Shown here piece by piece: positions 11,564-21,271 of a stretch of DNA of 64,000 nucleotides. The DNA is from Hirundichthys speculiger (lineage: Eukaryota; Chordata; Actinopteri; Beloniformes; Exocoetidae), in the NCBI GenBank assembly GCA_018398805.1, contig JAGFBZ010002547.1:687501-751500 (forward strand), read 5' to 3'. Within the stretch, counting starts at the first letter, position 1. The number at the start of each line of letters is the position of its first letter. A program made the translations under genes and the position numbers. Under the pieces are notes generated by a model that saw only the letters and a program-made list of their open reading frames with translations, was not told where the DNA came from and did no database searches.

Positions 11564-11711
11564 CTAGAACCGCCATGGGGGTCATTTTTTTTTACCTTTC
11601 TAGACCAACTTCTAGAAATGATATCTTAGCATCACTGATGCTATTGCAGGAATGGGGTCAAAATTACCCCCCTCAGCGGTTCCAGGAAGTTTGAAATGTT
11701 GGCGGTTCTAG
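11564..11711. repeat. short fold-back / possible MITE
   Basis: CTAGAACCGCC at 11564-11574 is matched by its exact complement GGCGGTTCTAG at 11701-11711. A second, inner partner (ACCCCCCTCAGCGGTTCC, about 11677-11694) also pairs with the left end. The double right-hand partner suggests a small rearranged MITE. No target duplication could be identified. Confidence 0.55.
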
Positions 11712-11814
11712 TGTGAAATAAGAGCCAATTATAACAGCACATGTGTGTCACTCATCTGTCCAATGGTGAGGCAGTTGACAATGTCACCCCACAGCTAGTA
11801 GGCTCCTGGTGGGC

Positions 11815-11975
11815 CGTGCTCAGTGGTTTGAGGTGGTTATTTATGTACAGAGGCTACACTCCTCCTGTAGCTGTCACAGGCTCGAATCCCAGCCTGTGAC
11901 CCATTGCTGTGTGTGTTCCAACTCTGTCTGCCCTTCTTTCCTGCCCCCTTTTCACTGTAAATAACAGCCAAAAAC
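11815..11975 (+). mobile_element. tRNA-derived SINE
   Basis: A tRNA-like head with a B-box-like GGCTCGAATCCCAGCC (about 11879-11894) is followed by CTGTGACCCATTGCTGTGTG and a pyrimidine-rich body. The end resembles CACTGTAAATAACAGCCAAAA. This matches a second fish SINE type, distinct from the one ending in GGATGGATGG. The A-box region is degenerate. Confidence 0.55.
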
Positions 11976-12177
11976 AAAGAAAAACTTTTGGTACAGACCA
12001 AAAACACGCATGATAGATAATTAAACATATATGTGCAATCCTATATTTGTCTGTGTGTGTATAAACATAAACATTTGTGGTTCAGCATACTCAGAGTTTT
12101 CACCAATCACTGACATTCCTGCTTTCTGGTTGAAGCCAATGAGGAATTAGGTTTTGTTGCAGTTCATAGTTTGACCA

Positions 12178-12999
12178 CTAGGTGTTGGCTTCAAAACAGA
12201 GCAAATCCCCATGGATAGTATTAACTGGCTTCCTGGTTGGGGAGGATGGGGTGTAAATGAACCTCTCTCCGTCGTCTCGACTGACTCTTGCAGCAAAAAG
12301 CAACAAATGAACTCCTTCGTCCCAGTCCTTCTCATTCTCAAAGCAGTATGCTCTGATCATTCTCTTCAGAGTAGAGTGGAATCTTTCGAGAGATCCCTGA
12401 CTCTCAGGGTGGTAGGCACTTGACATGATCTGCTCGTACACAACTTGCTGGAAGAGTCCAGAGGTAAAATTGCTACCTTGATCTGACTGGATTGGATTTG
12501 GCAGACCAAACAAAGTGAATAATTTAATCAAGGCCTTCGACACGGTAGCTGCTTTGATATTACTAAGTGGAATTGCTTCAGGGAAGGGAGGAACACATAG
12601 TAGTTAGCATGTACTCATTTCCAGAGTGAGTTTTTGGCAAAGGTTCCACACAATCCACAATCACTTTTGAGAAAGGTTCACAAAAGGCTGGGATGGGTTT
12701 CAGAGGAGCCACGGGAGGATCTTACTGGTGCTTGCCAACCATCTGACAACTGTGACATGTCCTGCAAAAGTTAGCCGTAATCCTGGCCAGAAAATCTGCT
12801 TCATAATTTTGCTGACAGTTTTGTTAATGCCAAGATGGCCACCTAGTGGTAAGCAATAGGCCATAGTGAGGATGTCATTCCTATAGGCTTTAGGAACAAC
12901 CACTTGATGGACGACTGCCCAGTTCTCACTTGCAGGATTATCAGGCGGGGACCATTTTCTCATCAACACTTTGTCTTTCAAGTAATAACCAATTGCCAT
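12178..12999 (-). pseudogene. gypsy integrase (zinc finger and catalytic core), broken
   Basis: The N-terminal part (12999-12700) reads GYYLKDKVLMRKW, then a zinc-binding histidine region with HLGINKTVSKIMKQIFWPGL. The next part (about 12690-12560) shows KVIVDCV with the first catalytic aspartate and a short internal deletion with a stop. The final part (12543-12178) has GLPNPIQSDQGSNF with the second aspartate and SAYHPESQGSLERFHSTLKR with the glutamate, completing the D,D-35-E set. At least two frame changes separate these parts, so no functional enzyme is made. The integrase would normally join the cDNA to host DNA. Confidence 0.8.
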
Positions 13000-13014
13000 C
13001 TTTGCAATTTCCTT

Positions 13015-13608
13015 CTAAGAGAGAGCTTGTTCTCTCAATTTAGCCATTTCTGCATCATTGCTTTTCTCCGTAGTTAGCTGTTTTCTTGACAGTGACTGCT
13101 TATCAGACACATGAGGATCTTCACTTGCTTTGACTGGTGAACTATCACGATCCTGTTCGAACAATGTTTCAAGACAAGTGTCTGACACTTCCTCAGGACA
13201 GTCATTCTCACTAGAATCATGGTTTACTTGATAAACAGACTCATCAATGTCCTGGTTTACCACAGTACTAGATTGCACCTGGTCCTCCTCTTCTTTGGCC
13301 TTTCTGGCTGCACATGAGGGAAACACATCAGAATCCACTTTAGACTTTTCTTCAATACTTGGCTTAGAAGTCAACTGCATAGAGGGGACCACTTTACCAT
13401 CAGCCAAGTCATTGCCTAGCAACAAGGAGATACCTTTGATAGGCAGACTGGACATGAGGCCCACCTTCACTTGTCCTGTAACCAAGTTTGATTTCAAGAA
13501 TACAGACTGCAGAGGTACGGTCAAAATTTTACCCTCAATGCCCTGAACAAGGGTAAAGTCACCAATAGCGGTGTCATCACATTTACAGGTGGACAATGCC
13601 TGCTTCAA
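13015..13608 (-). pseudogene. gypsy protease region and protease-integrase linker
   Basis: A 197-residue open stretch. Its first third (VQGIEGKILTVPLQSVFLKS, then KGISLLLGNDLADGK) matches the pol segment where the aspartic-protease fold sits in fish gypsy elements. The rest is an acidic, serine-rich linker ending EMAKLREQALS, directly joined after a stop to the integrase at 12999. The classic DTG active-site motif is not visible; it would lie just upstream near 13620, where the frame breaks. Confidence 0.65.
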
Positions 13609-13633
13609 AAAAAGCGACTGGGAAGCCCCAGTA

Positions 13634-13939
13634 TCACGAAGAATTTGAATGAGCTGAGGAGCAGAATTTTTTAATTAAAGAAACAAATCCCTCTGACACG
13701 AAAGGCAGGAAATCTTTCCTGGAAAGATCAGACGAGTCATACTTTTTAGTTTCAAAAGGACAAAGACCCATAAAAGCATTGCCACTAGCAGACGTTTCTC
13801 CTTCCTTTTTCTTTTTAAGGCTTAGGCATTCGAACAAGACATGGCCTGGTTTCTTGCAGTAGTAACAAGTAGGAGTTGACAACACTTTCTTTTTAGCATT
13901 ATCACTCTTTATTCTATTCTCAGTCATTTTGACTTTCAA
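13634..13939 (-). pseudogene. gypsy gag C-terminus with CCHC zinc knuckle
   Basis: About 100 residues with TCYYCKKPGHVLFECLSLKK, a C-x2-C-x4-H-x4-C zinc knuckle of the type that packages element RNA. It is followed by a charged linker toward protease. The upstream edge (13939) coincides with the 3' tail of the Rex1-type LINE, which interrupts the gag frame here. Confidence 0.75.
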
Positions 13940-14171
13940 GATTCAAGATTCAAGATCTTTATTTGTTACGTACACAATTATACATTGTACATTGCGCAGT
14001 AAAATTTGTTATTGTACCCACAGGGCAAACGCTTTCTTTTAAGAAGAAACAGGAGAAAAAAAAAAGAAAAGAATTAAGTTTTAATAAATAATAAATAAAC
14101 ACACAGTGCTTGAGATGAGAAAACTATGAAGTCCAAATAAAGCAGAGCAGATGAACTGTGCAATATTATAC

Positions 14172-15237
14172 TTAATGTGAGTAGTGGTCACAGTTAAGCA
14201 GGCGGATGGCCTGAGGGAAGAAGCTCTTCCTCATCCGCTCAGTCCTGGTTCTCAGGCAGCGGAGACGCCGGCCTGATGGCAGAGGGGAAAAAAGATAGTG
14301 TCCGGGGTGACTGGGCTGGTTGAGGATCTTCAGGGCCCTGGTCCTGCAGCATTTAGTGTAAATGTCCTGCAGGTTTGGGAGGGTGGTTCTGATGGTCCGC
14401 TCTGCTGAACGGACCACCCTCTTCAGGGCCAAGAAGTCCTGTTTGGTGCAGCTCCCCATCCATGTGGTAATGCTCCCACACAGGATGCTCTCGATAGTGC
14501 AGGTGTAAAAGTTCTTGAGCACCCTGAGGGGGAGCCTGAAGTCCCTCAGTCTTCTGAGGAGGAACAGACGCTGTCTGGCCTTCTTCACCGTTGTGGTGAT
14601 GTGTTGAGTCCAGCACAGGTCCTGCGAGATGGTCACCCCGAGGTATTTGAAGGTGTCCACTCTTTCCACCTCAGAACCACGGATGACAAGGGGAAGGTTG
14701 TCCCTCTGCTGCCTCCTGCTGTAGTCCACAATCAGCTCCTTCGTCTTGTTGACATTTAGCAGGAGGTGGTTCTCCCTGCACCAGTCCTCCAGGTGTGAGA
14801 CCTCGCTCCTGTAGGCTGACTCGTTGAAGTGGGAGATCAGACCCACAACAGCGGTCATCAACAAACTTTATGAGGACGGTGGAGTCTGAAGTGGCTACGC
14901 AGTCATGTGTGTACAAGGAGTACAGCAGAGGGCTGAGCACACAGCCCTGAAGGGATCCGGTGTTGAGGGTGAGGGGGGATGAGGTGTGGTGTCCCAGCCG
15001 AACCACTTGTGGTCTGCTGGTCAGGAAGCTGTAGACCCACCTGCACAAGGAGGAGTACAGGCCCAGGTCGTACAGCTTGGATACCAGTCTGGAGGGAACT
15101 ATGGTGTTGAATGCTGAGCTGTAATCAACAAACAGTATTCTCACATAGTTCCCCCTACCAGTATCCACGTGGGAAAGGGTCTTATGGAGGAGGAGGGCTA
15201 CGGCATCGTCCGCAGATCTGTTTGCCCGGTATGCGAA
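14172..15237 (-). pseudogene. Rex1-type LINE RT C-terminal half, frameshifted
   Basis: It resumes directly across the MITE with FAYRANRSADDAVALLLHKT. It carries LFVDYSSAFNTIVPSRL, TGSLQGCVLSPLLYSLY and the catalytic KFVDD (usually FADD). Right after this box, near 14862, a frameshift moves reading to a second frame, which continues AYRSEVSHLEDWCRENHLLL, NVNKTKELIVDY, VERVDTFKYLGVTIS and SHPGHYLFSPLPSGRRLR to a stop at 14172. Everything expected of the RT is present, but MITE plus frameshift make it inactive. Confidence 0.85.
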
Positions 15238-15245
15238 CTGTAGAG

Positions 15246-15469
15246 CAGGGGTGTCAAACTCCAGTCCTCGAGGGCCGCTGTCCTGCATGTCTTAGATGTT
15301 TCCCTGCTTCAGTGCACCTGATTCAAATGAATGGATTGTTAACGGACCTGAGCAGACCTGGATGACAAGCCTATGGTGATCCATTCATTAGAAACAGGTG
15401 TGCTAAAGCTGAAAAATACCTAAGATGTGTAGGACAGCGGCCCTCGAGGACTGGAGCTTGAAACCCCTG
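15246..15469. mobile_element. 224-bp palindromic hAT-type MITE (copy 1)
   Basis: It runs from CAGGGGTGTCAAACTCCAGT to its near-complement ending ACCCCTG. Outer arms pair over about 45 bases, including CTCGAGGGCCGCTGTCCT. The 8-bp target duplication CTGTAGAG is exact on both sides (15238-15245 and 15470-15477). CAG...CTG ends plus an 8-bp duplication indicate hAT mobilisation. It has no coding capacity. A second copy of the same length lies at 55718-55941. Confidence 0.93.
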
Positions 15470-17368
15470 CTGTAGAGGGTCCAGGGTGGGGGGCAGGGTG
15501 GAGGTGATGAATGCTTTGATCAGTTTCTCAAAGCATTTCATCACCACTGAAGTGAGGGCTATGGGTCTGTAATCCTTTGGGCTGCTGGGGTGAGGTATTT
15601 TGGGGACAGGGACTATAATGGACTTTTTGAAACAGGTGGAGATCACACACTGTTTCAGGGAGTTGAATATTTCGGTGAACAGAGGGGCCAGCTGATCAGC
15701 ACAGGCTTTAAGGACACGTCCACTAATGCCGTCTGGTCCTGCTGCTCTCCTGGTGTTCACACGTTTGAACTCCCTCCTCACATCCCGCTCAGTCACAGAG
15801 ATTGTCTCCTCCCCTCCCACTGGGAGCGCAGCAGGGAGTCGGTCTCCTGACTCAAACCTGGCGAAGAAGGTGTTAAGTTCGTCAGCCAGGAGGGGGTCGG
15901 CACTCTCCGGGTGTGGGCGGGATGCTTTGTAGTCCTTGATGGCTCGTAGTCCCTGCCACAGACCCCTGGAGTCGGACTGTCCCATCCGCTGCTCCAGTCT
16001 CTGTCCGTAGCGGCGCTTGGCGTCTCTCACCGCTCTGCGGACAGAGTAGGAGGCGGCCTTGAACCCGTCCATGTTCCCACAGGCCAGTCCGGAATTGAAG
16101 GCAGCAGTCCGGGATCGCAGAGCCTCGCGGATGGATGAGTCCATCCACGGCTTCTGGTTGGGAAAAGTCCGGATGATCCTCCTGGGCACAGTGTCATCCA
16201 CGACTTTCCCGATGAACCCCATGACTGCTTCCGTGAACTCCTCGATGTCTCCGCCGGCGCTGTCACGGAACATGTCCCAGTCTGCAGAATCGAGCGCACC
16301 CTGCAGAGCGGCCTCTGATTGGTCCGTCCACCGCGTCACCTCTCTCATCGCGGGGGGCTCCTGCCTGAGCCTCTGCCTGTACCTGGGCATGAGCAGGATG
16401 GCGCTGTGGTCGGACCTCCCAAAGGGGGGAAGGAGCTTGGCCTTGTATCCCTCTTTGAACGGAGAGTAACAGTGGTCCAGTGTCCGTGTTCCTCTGGTGG
16501 GACAGTCAATATGTTGAGTAAACTCTGGTATCACCTTCCGCAGGTTTGCACTGTTAAAGTCCCCGGCTACGATGAGAGCCGCTTCCCGCTGGTCAGCCTG
16601 AATAGCAGAGATGGCCTCATGTAGCTCGGTTAGTGCAGCGTGCGTGTTCGCCTGAGGTGGGATATAAACGGCGCTGATGATGACCGAAGTAAACTCACGG
16701 GGCAGGTAGTGAGGGTGACATTTCAGGGTCAGGAGCTCCAGGTGAGGCGAGCAGGATCGCTTCAGAGAGACCACGTTTCTGCTGTCGCACCAGTTGTTAT
16801 TAAACATCAGAGACACTCCGCCGCCCCTGGTCTTACCGGACCCGCTCGTCCTGTCCGTACAGTGAACCGTGAAGTGCTCCGCTGGTTGAACGGTGTGGTC
16901 CGGTACTGCGGGGGTCAGCCATGTCTCTGTGAGGCAGATGATGTTACAGTCCCGTAGGTCTCTCTGGTACCTGATCCTGGCCCAGAGTTCGTCCAGTTTG
17001 TTCTCCAGGGACTGGACATTAGCCAGCAGGATACTCGGCAAGGGAGCGCGGTGTGCTCTGCGCCTCAGCCTTTCTCTAACGCCGGCTCTATTCCCTCGGG
17101 CTCTTGTGCGCGGCCTGGGGCCCGGTCCTCCTTTGTTTGTGTCGGGCCCCTGGCGAAGGATGTCCAGGGGCCAAGACGGATCGGTGTTAAAATCCTTTGT
17201 AAAAAGGTCCGGGAGCTGCATGCCAATATTAACAAGCGTGCGTCCGTCGTAGGTAATGAGGGACAGAGCAGGCGAGCATAATAGATTAAAAATTAGACAA
17301 AAAAAAGCTATATACAGTAAAAGCGTTGCCGGAGAAGGTACGACGGCAGCTGAACTCGGCAGCACCAT
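15470..17368 (-). CDS. Rex1-type LINE endonuclease and RT N-terminal half (interrupted)
   Basis: The frame is open from 17440, but the first 24 residues belong to the interrupted gypsy gag; the LINE's own start is probably MVLPSSAAVV at 17368. A hydrophobic stretch (LLLYIAFFCLIFNLL) follows. The endonuclease has NVQSLENKLDEL, then TETWL with the catalytic glutamate, AGDFNSANL and the SDH motif in FGRSDHSAILL (roughly residues 115-320 of the LINE protein). The RT begins near RRAAGPDGISGRVLK and continues IIVPVPK and DYRPIALTSVVMKCFEKLI up to LDPLQ, where the 224-bp MITE cuts the frame. The protein would nick target DNA and copy its own RNA; this copy is truncated. Confidence 0.85.
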
Positions 17369-17371
17369 CTT

Positions 17372-17870
17372 TGTAGTGTAATTCACATCTGTGGTGTGTG
17401 CTATGACAGGTGTACCACTATTTTTTCCCAGCTTTGCCAACTCAAGTTGCCTCTCCAGTTTTTCTTTTTTCCACTTCTAATTTTTCTCTTTCCATTTGCA
17501 CTCGGCCTCTTTCCATCCTTTCTTGTCTTTATCTCTCTTTGTCTTGTCTTTCACTTTTTTAATCTTAATTTCTCCAGATCAAACTGTCTCTCCCTTTTTC
17601 TTTCTCCTGCACGCTCTTTCTCTCATTCCAATTGTAACTGCAGTAAGAGAATTTTACTCTCCATGTTGGAGGCAGAGCTATAAGTAGGTTTCGCGGGAGC
17701 TTCAGGCTCTGCAAACAGTGTTAAATCAGTACTTGAAAAAACATGATCATCATAATAATGCTAATCAACAGCGTGAGCTATCTTAGCCTTAGTTCAAGTT
17801 GAAGTTACATCTAATAAATTTACAGACTTGGCGACCTCGAACAGTTCAGGTATTTTCAAGTCATGGAGAC
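17372..17870 (-). pseudogene. gypsy gag N-terminal region, with stops
   Basis: Minus-strand reading from about 17870 gives LKIPELFEVAKSVNLLD, then AKIAHAV. Further down come APAKPTYSSASNMESKILLL and a charged, coiled-coil-like stretch rich in E, R, K and L, ending LELAKLGKNSGTPVIAHTTD and VNYTTK at 17371. These match the N-terminal features of fish gypsy gag. Stops occur in several places. The frame continues beyond the LINE insertion at 13939, showing that both pieces are one gag. Confidence 0.65.
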
Positions 17871-18003
17871 CTGCAGCAGTTGGGCTTTAGAAACTCACTC
17901 ACTTTCATCATGATCAACGAGAGGGAAACTACAGCTTAGACAATAACTTCATCTTTACACAATGTTAACATGATACAAATGACTCAAAATCTGCGGGACA
18001 GAT

Positions 18004-18279
18004 CCCGGACAGATTCAGAGATCACCGAACTTCTGGAGTGAGTTTGCTGCACTGAAAATAAAGGGGTCGAATAATATTGGACGCCCCACTTTTCAGTTTT
18101 TATTTGTTAAAAAAGTTTAAACATATCCAATAAATTTCATTCCACTTCATGATTGTGTCCCACTTGTTGTTGAATCTTGACAAAAAAAATTGAGATTTTA
18201 TATATTTATCTTTGAAGCCTGAAATGTGGCAAAAGGTTGAAAAGTTCGAAGGGGCCGAATACTTTTGCAAGGCACTGTA
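18004..18279 (-). mobile_element. Tc1 element terminal fragment
   Basis: The right end reads AATACTTTTGCAAGGCACTG followed by TA, the terminus of a common fish Tc1 whose opposite-strand start is CAGTGCCTTGCAAAAGTATT. The body AATAATATTGGACGCCCCAC and CACTTGTTGTTGAATCTTG belongs to the same family. No transposase is present; the left edge near 18004 is a truncation. Confidence 0.8.
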
Positions 18280-18283
18280 TGTT

Positions 18284-18405
18284 ACCTGCAGCAAACTGGT
18301 GACCTGTGTGGGGTGTACCCCACCTTTTGCCCGAAAGCAGCTGAAATAGTTTCCAGTAGATCAACCTGACCCTGAGTAGGAAGAAGTGGGTACAGATGAC
18401 AGCGT
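18284..18405 (+). mobile_element. SINE 3' tail fragment
   Basis: AACTGGTGACCTGTGTGGGG, GTACCCCACCTTTTGCCCGA and the GACCCTGAGTAGGAAGAAGT segment match the 3' half of the SINE at 48266-48630. It abuts the Tc1 end; the head is missing. Confidence 0.6.
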
Positions 18406-19240
18406 CGTAACGCATAAAAGAGTGTCTCTGACTCTCATCTAATATCTGAGATCACGCATTCTTACAATCAGAACAAAGAGGATGGGAGACAGGATACAAA
18501 ATGATTAGGTGCAAATTACTGTTATTCATTTACAGCAAATTTAAATTGGCTATTTTGTGTTGATATTCATACCATTTATTTGGAAATAGTCACAGTAAAT
18601 AAAGCAGAAATACAGAAGGAATATGTCATGAATTTGGACTTTCTCCAGTGCTGCAGTGGTTTTGTGAGAACAACTCCAGACTCTCTGGTTTGTGTAAAGC
18701 TATATTAGACTGGTATACTCTGAAAACACCTAATATTCATACTGTTAAAAGAGAGAAGGGCCTATGTGCACCTGACTTTGGGTAGCTTTGAGTGCTGCTG
18801 AACCAAGAAATGAGCATACCTCTGCACTTTGGCCTCCTGAATATCAAATAGAAATGAAAATTACTCAGTAAAGAGGGAAAAGACAAGTACATGACACACT
18901 TTTCATGGAACAACCAGCTTGTGTCAAAAGTCTTATCATTTAACAATGAATGGACAGGAAAGACAAGGCTGGATTGCATGCATTCATAAAAACATTCCTG
19001 AGTGGAGTGAAAAATATGTCACCCTGTCATATCCATTGAAATATTCACTAAATTAGTCTTTTGACAATTATTTTTATGCATGCTGGTACATTCAGGCAGG
19101 TAGGATATGTTTAAAATATGTCTGTGCTGATAACTATAAAAGAGCAGCTCAAAGTATTAAAATTAAAAATTTCTTCCACGGATGCTGAAATAAGCAACAC
19201 ATGCCTTGTTGTTCAAGAAATTCAAAATGAAAATAGATCT
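18406..19240. other. no gene seen
   Basis: AT-rich unique-looking sequence without recognisable exon, RNA or transposon termini. Confidence 0.5.
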
Positions 19241-19339
19241 TTAAAGGAGCAATAAGTGGAAATCCATTATTTAAGACTGAAGGAATTAAAAAATCGCTAC
19301 ATGGAGAACGAGAGGTGTAATTTCATCTGGAGTATAGGA

Positions 19340-19515
19340 TGACGTCACACACCCGCTCTCTTTGTTGATCTCCAGCCTCAAGTTTACAAGCCGGTCCGGC
19401 CGCGCGTTCATGTGCGTTCATGTGAAACTTCGCCTCCTCCCTCCTCCCCCCTCCCTCTCTATAAAACGCGACAGCCAGTGAGTAGTGACGGCGGCAGCAT
19501 TTTCGAACTGAAATG
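19340..19515 (+). promoter_or_regulatory. promoter-like segment inside the TTAA element
   Basis: A consensus CRE TGACGTCA (19340-19347) is followed by a CpG-rich stretch, a TATA box TATAAAA (19460-19466) and, about 50 bases on, an ATG at about 19513 opening MADSGTKQESYSLPSYCY before a stop. This could be the promoter and start of an ancestral transposase gene kept in a deleted derivative. Promoter activity is inferred. Confidence 0.35.
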
Positions 19516-19791
19516 GCAGACAGCGGAACAAAACAGGAAAGCTATTCACTGCCGTCATATTGTTACTAACGTTGAACTGTCTGCTAACGCAATTAGCGGC
19601 GAATAGATAACGTTTGATGCTAATGGTGACTCACTAAATTAGTGACATAAAGATTAATTTACGGACAAACCAGTATAAACATTATAATGTTATAAATGAC
19701 TTACTTTGTTACTCGCCATGGTGATGTTTTGCTCGGTGTAGGTAGATCTTCGAAGCGAGCGGGGGTGTAGTGGGGGAGTGTGTGGAGGGGA

Positions 19792-19810
19792 GGGGGGGGG
19801 GGGGGGGGGG
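19792..19810. repeat. run of 19 G with neighbouring G-runs
   Basis: Nineteen consecutive G at 19792-19810 follow G5 (19761-19765), G5 (19772-19776) and G4 (19787-19790). The cluster could form G-quadruplexes and is prone to length errors in sequencing. Confidence 0.9.
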
Positions 19811-19920
19811 TTGGTGGCGAGCAGAGGGAGGTGTGGCTAATGGCACACTTTGTTTTGGTCTACAGGCAGTGCTCAACAGCAAACCTAGCGGTGAAATGAT
19901 TTCGCTTTTTGCTCCTTTAA

Positions 19921-20795
19921 AAGTAAAGAATTTCCCCTAAATTAACATTTGCCATTGTTTTGGATCAAATGATCATCACAAACGACTCACCAGATTATGT
20001 ACGAAAGATGTTTCATATGTACCCAGATTCAAGTCGGTGATAGATGTTCATTAACAACCTTTTGTCATAAAGGCTACTTTCTTTTCCATTTATAAAATCC
20101 ACAGCACACAATGTAGATAAATGTTGTTGTTTTTTTGTTATTAATTGTCAATCATCAAAATTCTTAATCAACAAAAACATCTGACATCTGCCTGTGTCCT
20201 CACTCAGGCGCCGACTGATGATACAACTTTAACAGTGAAACACAAAAAGGTTGATCTTGCGTTACTGCTGGTACACGTGCACTCTGACTCATCTGCTGCA
20301 AGTGACTATCACACGTGCACATTAGCAAATCTGACACTCACCGAGCGTAGCTCCCATCTGTACCATCGACACAGCGGACCGGTGCTTCCTCGTTAAAACA
20401 AAACGAACCTCACTAAGAGGATGGCCTGCTGAGCAGCCTTCATCTCAGCCTCTGACACTGACAGCCAACACTGCATGCTCTCTCACATCACGCTATTCTA
20501 TCACTGAAGGAATGCAAAATGTATGCTCAGAGAGGAAAAAAAATGGTTTCTAACAGGCAAGTTGACAGATTTTGAGCTTTTTTTGTTAGAACAGAGTAAT
20601 CTTTGTAAAATCTGGTTGAATGAATGAAAGTTACCTTTCAGGGACAATGACAGAAGCAGGACTAAATCTCATTGTTGCCAGATTATGGCACTGATCTTCA
20701 CTATGCTCTGCCCACTTCCAAAGGAGTTATTGTGACTTTAAGTGGAAAACAGAGTTGACATCTGGTGTTGCCAAGATGATGGTGAGACTCAAAGA
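19921..20795. other. no gene seen
   Basis: About 870 bases of non-coding sequence between the TTAA element and the Tc1 copy. No termini or exons recognised. Confidence 0.5.
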
Positions 20796-21271
20796 AGAAA
20801 GTTTACGTACACTAAGATTAGTATGGCTTTAAACAATAGGGGAAAAAAAAAAAACATGATGATGTCATGGCTTTGGAAGATTCTGATAGGTTAATTAAGA
20901 ACATCTGAGTTAATTGGAGGCACACCGGTGGATGTTTTTTAAGGCACACCTTAAACACACTGCTTCCTTGTGTGACATTACAGTAAAAGTAAAAGAAATC
21001 AGCCAAGATCAGGTAGAGAATTGTGGCCCTCCACCAGTCTGGTTCATGCTTGAGTACAATTTCCAGATACCTGAAGGCAGGGCTGGACTGGGACCAAAAA
21101 ATGGCCCGGGCATTTTTGATCCCTGGCGGCCCACCATACGCCGGGGATCAAAAATGCTGGTTATTTATACGATATGCGGAAGCACATGCTGCATGTTGTA
21201 TACTATGTGCACATAGTGAAGTTTCAAAAATTAAAAATAAAGTGCACACACACACACACACACACAGGTGA

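Larger units (their letters stand above)
11041..11814. other. non-coding stretch with two fold-back repeats
   Basis: No gene is seen. It contains the 85-base inverted repeat at 11302-11386 and the 148-base fold-back at 11564-11711, both listed separately. Confidence 0.55.
13938..17371 (-). mobile_element. Rex1/Babar-type LINE, nearly full length
   Basis: Minus-strand non-LTR retrotransposon of about 3.4 kb inserted into gypsy gag. It encodes one protein with apurinic endonuclease and reverse transcriptase. The 3' end (13938-13960) is a tail of ATTCAAG units. The RT contains VDYSSAFNT, the box used to define Rex1, which supports the clade. Damage is limited to the MITE insertion at 15246-15469 and a frameshift near 14862, so it is a recent copy. 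No clear target duplication at the ends. Confidence 0.88.
12140..17890 (-). mobile_element. Ty3/gypsy-type LTR retroelement relic, Gmr1-like domain order
   Basis: Reading the minus strand from 17890 down gives gag N-terminus, [LINE insertion 13938-17371], gag zinc knuckle, aspartic-protease region, integrase zinc finger and integrase core. Protease runs straight into integrase with no reverse transcriptase between them. In most Ty3/gypsy elements RT and RNase H come before integrase, but the Gmr1-like group of fish elements has integrase first, and this layout fits that group. The RT/RNase H part would lie below 12140 and is missing. Several stops and frameshifts show it is dead. No LTR was identified with confidence. 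Confidence 0.75.
19245..19916 (+). mobile_element. TTAA-flanked element, piggyBac-like or other MITE
   Basis: TTAA at 19241-19244 is followed by AGGAGCAATAAGTGGAAATC. The right end is the imperfect complement GATTTCGCTTTTTGCTCCT followed by TTAA at 19917-19920. Exact TTAA target sites plus matching ends fit piggyBac-type transposition. The 672-bp interior is CpG-rich, contains a CRE and a TATA box (see separate entry) and a 19-G run. No transposase is present. Confidence 0.65.

Noticed and set aside
12140..12999. Host gene derived from gypsy integrase (GIN1-like)
   Set aside because: Stops, a deletion in the core and adjacent gag/protease relics show an ordinary dead element rather than a domesticated gene.
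16059..16469. 136-residue plus-strand frame
   Set aside because: Antisense shadow of the Rex1 endonuclease/RT region, which is GC-rich and open on several frames.
17369..17440. Start codon at 17440 for the LINE protein
   Set aside because: The first 24 residues (MAKLGKNSGTPVIAHTTD...) continue gypsy gag; the LINE's own start is more likely 17368.
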